Of a stretch of DNA of 7,056 bases, positions 1 to 5,795 are shown in pieces; the first letter of the stretch is position 1; each line of letters starts with the position of its first letter. The stretch spans positions 23,155 through 30,210 of the forward strand of contig PMBY01000459.1 of assembly GCA_003153875.1 (NCBI GenBank), read 5' to 3'. Source of the DNA: Myxococcales bacterium. GTDB lineage: Bacteria; Myxococcota; Polyangia; Fen-1088. The notes under the pieces are model-generated. The model did not search any database and had not been told where the DNA came from. It worked only from the letters and a program-made list of their open reading frames with translations. A program made the translations under genes and the position numbers.

Positions 1-306
1 TCGGTGACCGAACGCACGCGCGAGATTGGGATCCGCCTGGCCATCGGCGCCAGCGAGAACAAGGTGCTGCTGCAGTTTCTCGTCGAGGCCGTGGTGCTGT
101 CAGCGGCCGGCGGCTTGATCGGAATCGCCTTCGGGATCGGAGGAGCCCTGGCGCTCGCCTCAACCATGGCATGGCCGTTCGTGCTCTCGCCCCTGTGGAT
201 CTTCGTCGCCTTCGCGATCTCCATGGCGATTGGCGTGCTCTTCGGCTTCTATCCGGCCCGCAAGGCCGCGCGGATGAACCCCATCGACGCCCTACGCTTC
301 GAGTGA
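1..306 (+). CDS. ABC transporter permease, MacB/FtsX family (3' end only)
   Basis: This is the C-terminal ~101 residues of an inner-membrane ABC permease of the MacB/FtsX type; the gene enters from the left edge and ends at TGA 304-306. The fragment opens with the family signature TERTREIGIRLAIGAS, the cytoplasmic coupling segment before the last two membrane helices. Two hydrophobic stretches follow (about residues 27-55 and 60-82), then the typical tail FGFYPARKAARMNPIDALR. In this family the permease works with an ATPase subunit or domain in export or in transmitting conformational change to periplasmic partners. The substrate cannot be inferred from this end. The tail is complete and undamaged, so the gene is probably functional. 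It abuts the remnant of an opposite-strand gene directly after its stop, and I see no clear terminator. Confidence 0.9.
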   Translation, partial: SVTERTREIGIRLAIGASENKVLLQFLVEAVVLSAAGGLIGIAFGIGGALALASTMAWPFVLSPLWIFVAFAISMAIGVLFGFYPARKAARMNPIDALRFE

Positions 307-451
307 ATGACACGAGGCCGAGGGCCAGCATCGCCGCTGCCCCGAGCATCGTCCACCAAGCTTCGCTCCATCGGCGCGGGCGCACGACGACGAGGGCTAG
401 CATAGCCGCGAAAATAGTCAGCGTGACGACGACGCGCGCTGTGCCTGTCAC
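306..451 (-). pseudogene. ArsB/anion-permease-like N-terminal remnant
   Basis: On the minus strand a GTG at 451-449 overlaps the stop of the MFS remnant (GTGA) and opens a frame of about 50 residues. It starts VTGTARVVVTLTIFAAMLAL and continues through RPRRWSEAWWTMLGAA into a second hydrophobic stretch. A first helix, then a (R)PRxW.EAW.. loop, then a second helix is how ArsB/NhaD/SLC13-type permeases commonly begin. The family call is made by eye from one short segment and is tentative. Beyond about 306 the frame continues only as antisense of the intact permease gene, so the rest of the protein is missing. The GTGA overlap suggests it was once translationally coupled to the MFS gene. No gene product is expected to be functional. 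Confidence 0.45.
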
Positions 452-654
452 TCGCTGGCCGATCGCATGTTGCGCGTTTCGGGCATGAAGAAGTAGAGAA
501 TGGCGAAGGCGGCCGACGCCACAGCTGCGAGGAAGAGGAAGCCGGCATGCGAGCCCACGCGGTGAACGATACCACCGGCGATGACCTGGCTCAAAGACGC
601 CCCGATGCCAACGGCAGTGGTGATGGCTCGTGTGCCCTTGTCACGGGCTACACT
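448..654 (-). pseudogene. MFS transporter C-terminal remnant
   Basis: Reading the minus strand from 654 to the TGA at 450-448 gives 68 residues that match the last part of a major facilitator superfamily transporter. Visible are TAVGIGASLSQVIAGGIV, HRVGSHAGFLFLAAVA, a final helix, and the typical closing FFMPETR. These correspond to the last two transmembrane helices. In frame just upstream (657-655) is a TGA, and no start codon or earlier helix precedes it, so the N-terminal ~85% of the usual ~400-residue protein is absent. The cut lies within about 20 bases of the stop of the FolE2-like gene. The intact C-terminus with a missing N-terminus points to deletion or rearrangement, not to a small functional gene. 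Confidence 0.7.
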
Positions 655-674
655 TCACCCCATGGTGTACGGGG

Positions 675-1469
675 TCATATGTCGGAGTCCTCATAGCCGC
701 TGAAGGGAACCCACATGCTCTTTTCGGTCCCGATCACGGTGCTGTAGGAGTGGAGCATCCCGAAACTAGAGCAGTTGACGGAGTAGAAATCCAGACTCCG
801 GTTCTGGGCGAGTTCGCCTCTTATCTCGTCGAGCATGACCACGCTGGTCTTGTTCTCGGTGTGGATCTTGTTGATCACGAACTCCTGGTCCTCTTTGGTC
901 AGGAAGGAATAGATTGGGGACAGGGCATGCCGGTCCACCAGGTCGAGGAGGTCCTCGGGATAGACGTCCTTCTGGGATTCCGTCTCGATGAGCACGGTGC
1001 TCAGTTGGCCGAACAGCCCTCCCGTCTTCTCGGAATCGGACGCCGGATAGGTGGTGATGCAGGGAATCGCCATCTTGAAGAACACTCTCGATTTTTCGTC
1101 AATCGATGGGACTTTGGCGGAATAGCCGCAAGTGTATTTCACCAGGCACTTCTCCTTAGAGACGGGAGTGTGCTTTTCGATGAAGAAGGGATATTCGAAA
1201 TCGATCTTCACCGTGCTCGCCTTGAGTTCCTTGACGTAGTCGGCGATGTTGTCGCGCAGCGACTTGGTCCCAATCCGGTCCCGATGCTGGTGCACCACCT
1301 GAATAAACTTGTCGATCCACCCTGCCTCGAACTCGTGCATGATACGGGCGTTGATGGAAATGTTGGCGATGGTGGCTTGGCCGTCCGGATTGGCCTTCGA
1401 TACTACCTTGATGGGGAAAGGCAGGTCCTTCATCCCGACGTCCACCAGAAACCTCTTTTCATCCTTCAT
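675..1469 (-). CDS. FolE2-like (GTP cyclohydrolase IB family) protein lacking metal-site motifs
   Basis: This 264-residue protein aligns by eye along its length with FolE2/MptA tunnelling-fold enzymes, which open GTP in folate or pterin synthesis. Recognisable blocks are DVGMKDLPFPIKV (10-22), FEYPFFIEKHTPVS (91-104), VFFKMAIPCITT (129-140) and SPIYSFLTKEDQEFV (184-198). The family's metal-ligand motifs are not conserved: CPCSK is replaced around YPAS (141-144), AHNQR by LFGQL (152-156), and NxESIHxH by NCSSFGML (232-239). The GxxMSRF block is also changed (AGWIDKF, 49-55). A normal GTP cyclohydrolase reaction is therefore unlikely. It is the last gene of the operon. Its ATG overlaps the preceding stop (ATGA), with GAGGAG eight bases upstream, so it is translationally coupled to the kinase homologue. 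Family assignment is fairly sure; function is unknown. Confidence 0.75.
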   Translation of the reverse strand: MKDEKRFLVDVGMKDLPFPIKVVSKANPDGQATIANISINARIMHEFEAGWIDKFIQVVHQHRDRIGTKSLRDNIADYVKELKASTVKIDFEYPFFIEKHTPVSKEKCLVKYTCGYSAKVPSIDEKSRVFFKMAIPCITTYPASDSEKTGGLFGQLSTVLIETESQKDVYPEDLLDLVDRHALSPIYSFLTKEDQEFVINKIHTENKTSVVMLDEIRGELAQNRSLDFYSVNCSSFGMLHSYSTVIGTEKSMWVPFSGYEDSDI

Positions 1470-2542
1470 GGTCGTTTCTCCTCGATCATGGGCTCAGTCA
1501 GATGGGCCATGATCTTCCAGATGTCGCTCTTCAACAGACTGACATTCATCTTTGAACTATTATCCGAAAGTTTCCAAGCATCTCCCCCCGCCGCCGGCCC
1601 GACGGGATGAAGCCTCACTCGTAGAAAATCGAGACGCCCGCAGATCTCCCGTATGATGCTTATGGACTCCTCAGGATGGCGGGTTGCGAATGTCAGAGTA
1701 TCCAGGCCCCCCAGCGTGGCGGTGAAGGCTCCGATGGATTTCACGACATCGTAGACCAGAATGTCGCGCGCTGCGGTCGTGTCGGCTCCGGCCGGTTCGC
1801 AGGCAAAGTCTCGGTAGCTGCAGTGATGGCCCAGCAGGGCCTTGAAGCCGCTCTTCCGAGAGAGAAGTTCATTGATCTCCCTGAACGACATCCCGGCAGA
1901 ATGGAGCTCGAAGACGATCGTGGCATCGATGTCTCCGCAGCCGGTTCGGGAGGGGATTCCTTCCACGGGAGTGAAGCCGATGGTGGTATCCAACGACTTT
2001 CCATCCCGCAAGGCCGCGACGTTGGTGTGGTCGCCCAGATATACGGAAACCATCCTGCCGACGTTTCCCCCGAACAAGGAACGTGCCTCGTCCCAGGCCC
2101 ACTGGTGCACCAGCCCGTAGCTCCCGTATCGGCGCACGCCCTTTTCCCTCAGTTCCTCGGGGACCGCGTAGGTGCCGGCCACGTCGGGCAGCCCGGAGAA
2201 GAACGCCGTGTCGCAGAATAGAAAATGAGGAATGGCGGGAAGTTCCTTGGTCCAGCGATCGAGCACCTTGCAGGTGATATCGTTGAATTCGGGCAGAAAT
2301 CTGATGGCGTCCTCCACCTGGTCGAGCGTCTGGGGCGTGACCCGCAGGACGGGTTCCTTGATCCGATCCCCGCCGTGCCGAAGCAGATAGCCCACCGCCT
2401 TCACCCGGCCGAGGTTCCCCGCGCCCTCTTTCACCATGCGGAACCATTCTGTGCCAAACGAGCAGCGGCTGGATCGGGCCGCGCCTTGCTCGAAAACGCA
2501 CCAGCGCAGATAGGGCGGCTCAGGATCGAACAGAAGCAACAT
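1466..2542 (-). CDS. Degenerate acetate kinase homologue (probable pseudoenzyme)
   Basis: This 358-residue protein belongs to the acetate kinase (ASKHA) family but is shorter than the usual ~400 and highly diverged. Family blocks remain: VKAVGYLLRHGG (48-58), LFCDTAFFSGLP (108-119), VRRYGSYGLVH (136-146) and SLDTTIGFTPVEG (183-195), then GDIDA. Compared with Methanosarcina thermophila AckA, the N-terminal NxGSSS loop is missing. The residues equivalent to Arg91, His123, His180, His208 and Arg241 read Leu53, Phe86, Tyr142, Tyr168 and Gly201. Asp111 (Asp148 equivalent) and Glu291 (Glu384 equivalent) appear kept. Phosphoryl transfer is therefore unlikely. The reading frame is intact, with GAGGGGG seven bases before ATG, and it starts inside the end of the preceding kinase gene (23-base overlap). 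It is probably maintained for a binding or regulatory role, perhaps as a partner of the upstream kinase. Confidence 0.85.
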   Translation of the reverse strand: MLLLFDPEPPYLRWCVFEQGAARSSRCSFGTEWFRMVKEGAGNLGRVKAVGYLLRHGGDRIKEPVLRVTPQTLDQVEDAIRFLPEFNDITCKVLDRWTKELPAIPHFLFCDTAFFSGLPDVAGTYAVPEELREKGVRRYGSYGLVHQWAWDEARSLFGGNVGRMVSVYLGDHTNVAALRDGKSLDTTIGFTPVEGIPSRTGCGDIDATIVFELHSAGMSFREINELLSRKSGFKALLGHHCSYRDFACEPAGADTTAARDILVYDVVKSIGAFTATLGGLDTLTFATRHPEESISIIREICGRLDFLRVRLHPVGPAAGGDAWKLSDNSSKMNVSLLKSDIWKIMAHLTEPMIEEKRP

Positions 2543-3740
2543 TGTTCGTCCCCCTCATCAAGGCAATGCCATCCCAGCAGATCACCAATTCTTCTTCGGT
2601 CGGGACGATCAAGACCCTGACCTTAGAGTCCGGCGTATCGAGACGCGCGATCTCGTCGCCGGAGGCCCGCTGGTTGGCCTCCGCATCCAGCCTGACGCCG
2701 CACCAGTCCATCCCTTGACAGACCTTCTCCCTCACCAGCCAATTGTGGACGCCGATGTCGTCGGTGAAGACCAGGACGTCCACGCCGCCTAGGACGGCGA
2801 CATAGCTGCCGACGTATTTCTTGAGTCGGTAGACGTACATCTCGAAGGCCAGCTTCGCCTGCGCATCCTCGCCGACGCGCTGGATGATGTCCCGGATGTC
2901 GCTCGAGAAGCCGGAGATTCCGAGAAGCCCGCTCTTCTTGTTGAGCATGTCCATCAGGACGTCGGGATGATATCCGTACTCCGCCATCAGGTAGAGGGTG
3001 AGGATGGGGTCTATGTCCCCGCTCCTGGTGCTCATAACCAGCCCCGAGAGCGCCGTGTAGCCCATCGAGGTGTCCACCGACTCGCCGTCCTTGACGGCCA
3101 CCGTGCTGGATCCACCCGTCCCGAGATGGCAGGCCACGATTCGCGATCCCTCTAGCGGGATGCCGAGGGTCTCAGCGGTCTTCCGCACAAGATAGCGATA
3201 GGAAAGGCCGTGGAAGCCGTGTTTGCGGAACCCATACTTCTTGACCAGGCCCTCGGGCAAGAGATACGTGTAGGCGCAGGCCGGGATGGTCGAGTGAAAA
3301 GCCCCGTCGGCAGTGACGTACTGTGGGAGCCCGGGAAGGGCTTTTCGGCAGGCATAGATGACCCGGAGTATGGCCGGATGATGGACGGGGAGGATGGGGA
3401 CTAGGGCTTTCAGCCGGGCCAGAAGCGCATTATCAACCCATGCCGTTTGGAAATAGCCGGCTGCATGGACCCATCGGTGGCCGATGCAGTCGAGTTTGAT
3501 GCCGAGCTCCCCCAGCTTGTCGAGAACCAAGACGGACGCCTGCCCATGGTCATCGAGAGGGGTCTCGACGCTCTCTCTGCTTGCACCACGATCATACTCG
3601 ATGGAGGAAGGCTTGCTTCCCTTCACACCGACCCGGTGCGCCTTTCCGGATAGGACGACCCGGATGTTCTCCACTTGGTCCACGGAAAACACCCTGAAAG
3701 TAAGGGATGAACTTCCGCAATTGAAGGTCAGGATGTTCAA
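2520..3740 (-). CDS. ackA: Acetate kinase family protein
   Basis: This 406-residue protein has the usual length of acetate kinase, which interconverts acetate plus ATP with acetyl phosphate plus ADP in the cytoplasm. Visible are the N-terminal phosphate loop FNCGSSSL (6-13), GHRWVHAAG (87-95), LPVHHP (117-122), ADGAFHSTIP (144-153), HGFHGLS (174-180), CHLGTGGSS (204-212), SVDTSMGY (221-228) and STRSGDIDP (237-245). Residues equivalent to M. thermophila Asn7, Arg91, His123, Asp148, His180, His208 and Arg241 are all present. The FTGGIGEN block reads FTDDIGVHN (325-333), so the Mg-associated Glu384 is replaced, and HGG has become HAA. Activity or substrate may thus differ from canonical AckA. 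The start is TTG at 3740, required to include the conserved N-terminus; the ribosome site is weak and the previous stop is 21 bases upstream, which suggests coupling. No phosphotransacetylase gene is seen in the window. Confidence 0.88.
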   Translation of the reverse strand: MNILTFNCGSSSLTFRVFSVDQVENIRVVLSGKAHRVGVKGSKPSSIEYDRGASRESVETPLDDHGQASVLVLDKLGELGIKLDCIGHRWVHAAGYFQTAWVDNALLARLKALVPILPVHHPAILRVIYACRKALPGLPQYVTADGAFHSTIPACAYTYLLPEGLVKKYGFRKHGFHGLSYRYLVRKTAETLGIPLEGSRIVACHLGTGGSSTVAVKDGESVDTSMGYTALSGLVMSTRSGDIDPILTLYLMAEYGYHPDVLMDMLNKKSGLLGISGFSSDIRDIIQRVGEDAQAKLAFEMYVYRLKKYVGSYVAVLGGVDVLVFTDDIGVHNWLVREKVCQGMDWCGVRLDAEANQRASGDEIARLDTPDSKVRVLIVPTEEELVICWDGIALMRGTNNVASVRS

Positions 3741-3761
3741 GAAGGATCTTCGCTCTCAATT

Positions 3762-4535
3762 TCAGTCGCAGCAGGGCCCCACTCCGCGATCCTGCGCGCT
3801 GACTCGCGCGTGGTCGTTTTCCACAGTCTGCTGGATGTCTAGCTTGCTGAGGTCCACGTACACTTTGGACTCCTCGTAGCTGATTCGCTTCACCCTGCTG
3901 GGTGAGATCAGGATCCTCTGGCCCGCGTACCAGTGGCCGGCTTCGACGACCAGATCGCGAATCTCCCAGCTCCTGTCATCCACCATGAAGCCGGTCACGC
4001 GGCCGATGGACCCGTCAGTCGCTTCAATCTGGTAGCCGGTTACCCCCTGGCTACTTCGCAAGTGCTTGTCGGCGCGATGCCGGTACTGTCGACGCACCTC
4101 TACCTCCTCTTTCGACGGTGGCAGGGCCGCCGGATAGCCGCCCAGTCCCCAAATCGCGTCGCCCTCCCAGTAGGTCGGCCAGCCGTAGTAGCCGTAGTAC
4201 TCAGTCTCGTATTGACGGGAGACAGGTTTGTGCAAGTCAATCGACGGACTGTCTTGAATCTGCTGCTTGCGCAACTTCACGTGCAGCGTCTTCTCGTGCT
4301 GGTCCAGTTTCCCGAAGGCATGGGGGGAGAGCAGGACCAGGCGTCCCGTCAACCATGAGCCGGCTTCCACGACCAGATAGCGAATCACCCAGTTTTCGTC
4401 GTCGAAGTAGAAGTCCTTCACATGGCCGATGTCGCCATCCAACGCGGCGAGTTTGTCGCCGTACAGTTCTTTGGTACCTTGCAGGTGCGAGTCGCAGGTT
4501 GCGACACAGCAGTGCTCGTGCTTTCTTGGGTTCAT
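3762..4535 (-). CDS. Double PRC-barrel domain protein (second copy)
   Basis: This 257-residue protein has two PRC-barrel domains, about residues 17-96 and 158-237. Each carries the pattern (D/G)G.IG.V..F..DD..W.IR.LVVEAG, then ..VL(I)SP and a closing basic or acidic strand. PRC barrels are small beta-barrels found in the photosynthetic reaction-centre H subunit, RimM and many uncharacterised stress-related bacterial proteins, where they bind partner proteins. The linker is rich in Tyr and Trp (YYGYYGWPTYW, then WGLGGYP). The start is ATG 4535, preceded by AAGGAG four bases away; the frame stays open further upstream but there overlaps the neighbouring gene. Unlike its paralogue it has a Cys/His-rich N-terminus (HEHCCVATCDSH) and ends in GPCCD. 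No signal peptide or membrane helix is visible. The function is not known. Confidence 0.85.
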   Translation of the reverse strand: MNPRKHEHCCVATCDSHLQGTKELYGDKLAALDGDIGHVKDFYFDDENWVIRYLVVEAGSWLTGRLVLLSPHAFGKLDQHEKTLHVKLRKQQIQDSPSIDLHKPVSRQYETEYYGYYGWPTYWEGDAIWGLGGYPAALPPSKEEVEVRRQYRHRADKHLRSSQGVTGYQIEATDGSIGRVTGFMVDDRSWEIRDLVVEAGHWYAGQRILISPSRVKRISYEESKVYVDLSKLDIQQTVENDHARVSAQDRGVGPCCD

Positions 4536-4594
4536 GTGGCTCCTTAGCCCTTGGTGAATGGGGCGTTGACTGACTAGTTGATTGAGACTCTGAA

Positions 4595-4611
4595 CGCGCA
4601 AGCGTTGCGCG
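4595..4611 (-). terminator. Hairpin directly after the first PRC-barrel gene
   Basis: A perfect 7-bp inverted repeat (CGCGCAA / TTGCGCG) with a 3-base spacer starts immediately downstream of the TAG at 4612-4614. The run after the stem on the minus strand is TTCAGAGTCTC, which is not a proper U-tract. It is therefore more likely a partial attenuator or an mRNA 3'-end stabiliser, which could raise the level of the first gene over the rest, than a strong terminator. Confidence 0.4.
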
Positions 4612-5403
4612 CTACCCCGGGCGATGTTCCTGGGCTGGCGCCGTCTTGTCGCCGCTATCCCAGTAGACAGGACGTCCGTAGTAGTCATACAGACGGGCCT
4701 CGTATTCGCGGTTGATCGGTGCGGTCGGGCTCCACTCGGGGCTGTCCTTGATCTCCTGTCGGGACATGTCCACGAAGACTTTGGCTTCCGTCCAGCTAAT
4801 GCGGTTGGCCCAATGTGGCGCAACCAGCACCTTCTTGTCGAGCCACCAGTTCCGGGTGTCGACTACGAGATAGCGCACCTCCCAGGTTTCGTCATCGATG
4901 ATGAAGTCGTCGAGATGCCCGATTGCTGCGTCAGTTCCCTCGATGTGGTATCCGCGAATCTGCTTGGCGCTGCGCAGATGGACATCGTTCGATTCTTCAG
5001 GACGCTGTGCAGGCGCGTCTTTCCATCTGGCGGAGGCAAGCAACCCCGGGTAGGCACCTATGCCCCACTGTCCGGTGTAGCCCCAGTAAGGGGGATATTC
5101 GTAGTGGGCGAAGTGCTCCCGCTCGTGCTCGCGAGAGATGGGCTTGTCAAGGTCGACGCTGGGGCTGCTTTTGATCTTGTTGACGGTCAGCGCCAGGTGA
5201 AACCGCCGGGTCGACCACTCGGCCTGGCGGAAGGAGATGGGCGAGATAAGGACGTGCCGGCCCCCGAACAGGCAGCCAGTCTTGGCAACGAGATAGCGAA
5301 CAATCCAGCGCTCATCGTCCAGAAGAAAGTCCACAACACGGCCGATGTCGCCGTCGCTGGCGCCAATCGCGTACCCATCGAGATCCTTCAGGCTTCGCAA
5401 CAT
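4612..5403 (-). CDS. Double PRC-barrel domain protein (first gene of operon)
   Basis: This 263-residue protein is a paralogue of the next gene. It has two PRC-barrel domains at about residues 2-80 and 142-221, each with the DG.IG...DF..DDE.W.VRYLV pattern followed by a VL(I/V)(S/A)P strand. Between them lies an acidic and aromatic linker (YEYPPYWGYTGQWGIGAYP), and the C-terminus repeats part of that motif as YDYYGRPVYWDSG. The start is ATG 5403 because it has GAGGAG six bases upstream and places the first barrel directly at the N-terminus; an in-frame alternative begins 11 codons earlier. It is predicted to be cytoplasmic. It leads the operon behind a sigma-54-like promoter and is separated from the second copy by 76 bases that contain a hairpin. 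The molecular role is unknown; it may bind proteins or act as a sensor module. Confidence 0.85.
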   Translation of the reverse strand: MLRSLKDLDGYAIGASDGDIGRVVDFLLDDERWIVRYLVAKTGCLFGGRHVLISPISFRQAEWSTRRFHLALTVNKIKSSPSVDLDKPISREHEREHFAHYEYPPYWGYTGQWGIGAYPGLLASARWKDAPAQRPEESNDVHLRSAKQIRGYHIEGTDAAIGHLDDFIIDDETWEVRYLVVDTRNWWLDKKVLVAPHWANRISWTEAKVFVDMSRQEIKDSPEWSPTAPINREYEARLYDYYGRPVYWDSGDKTAPAQEHRPG

Positions 5404-5457
5404 GGCTGTCTCCTCCTCACCCTGCGGTCGAGTCACTTGACGCTAGCTTGAGTTCTT

Positions 5458-5473
5458 TGCACGATTGGTGCCA
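5458..5473 (-). promoter_or_regulatory. Sigma-54 (RpoN) -24/-12 promoter for the PRC/kinase operon
   Basis: On the minus strand the site reads TGGCACCAATCGTGCA. Against the consensus TGGCACG-R-NNN-TTGCW it has the full TGGCAC, the purine, TGC and the final A, with the GG and GC elements at exactly the required spacing. Only the seventh and twelfth bases differ. Transcription would start near 5447, leaving a leader of about 44 bases before ATG 5403. This would make the operon dependent on RpoN and an enhancer-binding activator. Confidence 0.6.
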
Positions 5474-5503
5474 CGGCCCTTCGGGCGAGGCTTCCGGGCC
5501 GCA

Positions 5504-5515
5504 GCTGGCGCCAGC
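5504..5515. promoter_or_regulatory. 12-bp palindrome upstream of the sigma-54 site
   Basis: GCTGGCGCCAGC is a perfect palindrome lying about 57-68 bases upstream of the predicted transcription start of the minus-strand operon. It could be a regulator-binding half of the divergent intergenic region. No specific regulator is recognised. Confidence 0.3.
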
Positions 5516-5530
5516 GACTGTCACGGTTCA

Positions 5531-5546
5531 GGAGCGTTGACGCTCC
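5531..5546. promoter_or_regulatory. Inverted repeat upstream of the sigma-54 site
   Basis: GGAGCG-TTGA-CGCTCC is a perfect 6-bp inverted repeat with a 4-base spacer, about 84-99 bases upstream of the predicted sigma-54 start. That distance suits an enhancer-binding-protein site. It lacks a T-run on either side, so a terminator is less likely. It sits in the shared region between the divergent operon and ATPase gene and could affect both. Confidence 0.3.
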
Positions 5547-5795
5547 GAGCTTCGCATGTCCGTCGAATTGAAGGAGGAGCCCATCACCTTGATTGAATTG
5601 GCTGGGCGGGAACAGCCGCGCTTGTTTGCTGTTCCTCGGATCGCCTGGAAGCACCGGACTGGCGGCCACATGCTCCTCTGTTGCCTTCGGGGCATGGCAT
5701 TTGCTCCGTCATCCATTTGTGGCGAAGCCACGACGAGAGAAAGCGCCCATTCGCGCAATTTCCGCGCGCTCAACCAGGAGGGCAGCGCCACTCAC

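Larger units (their letters stand above)
5404..5795. other. Divergent intergenic region
   Basis: This 392-base stretch separates the minus-strand PRC/kinase operon from the plus-strand ATPase gene. The left third holds the operon's ribosome site, the sigma-54-like element and two symmetrical elements. From 5541 onward the plus-strand frame of the ATPase is open without a stop, with possible in-frame starts at 5556, 5589 (TTG, behind AAGGAGGAG), 5670 and 5694, but the encoded sequence resembles nothing I recognise. No clear -35/-10 promoter for the ATPase and no RNA gene were found. Confidence 0.5.

Noticed and set aside
249..575. Minus-strand open frame of 108 codons
   Set aside because: It is in a different frame from the MFS and ArsB-like remnants, which carry the recognisable protein sequence here.
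657..675. ACCCC/GGGGT inverted repeat as the operon terminator
   Set aside because: Only a 5-bp stem with a 9-base loop and no T-run on the minus strand; too weak to call.
630..1610. Long plus-strand open frame (326 codons)
   Set aside because: It lies antisense to the FolE2-like gene and the end of the kinase homologue; its translation resembles no family, while the minus strand shows clear family motifs and coupled starts.
4536..4823. Upstream extension of the second PRC-barrel gene
   Set aside because: The extra 96 residues are low-complexity, overlap the first PRC gene in another frame and match no family; ATG 4535 has a ribosome site.
4624..5451. Plus-strand open frame of 275 codons
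   Set aside because: It is the antisense of the first PRC-barrel gene, whose domains are clearly recognisable on the minus strand.
5661..5676. Plus-strand sigma-54-like element for the ATPase (TGGC...TGC)
   Set aside because: The spacing between the GG and GC elements is one base short and the -24 box is incomplete.
5433..5791. Two overlapping minus-strand open frames in the intergenic region
   Set aside because: They resemble no family and have no convincing start; they lie over the sigma-54-like element and symmetrical sites.
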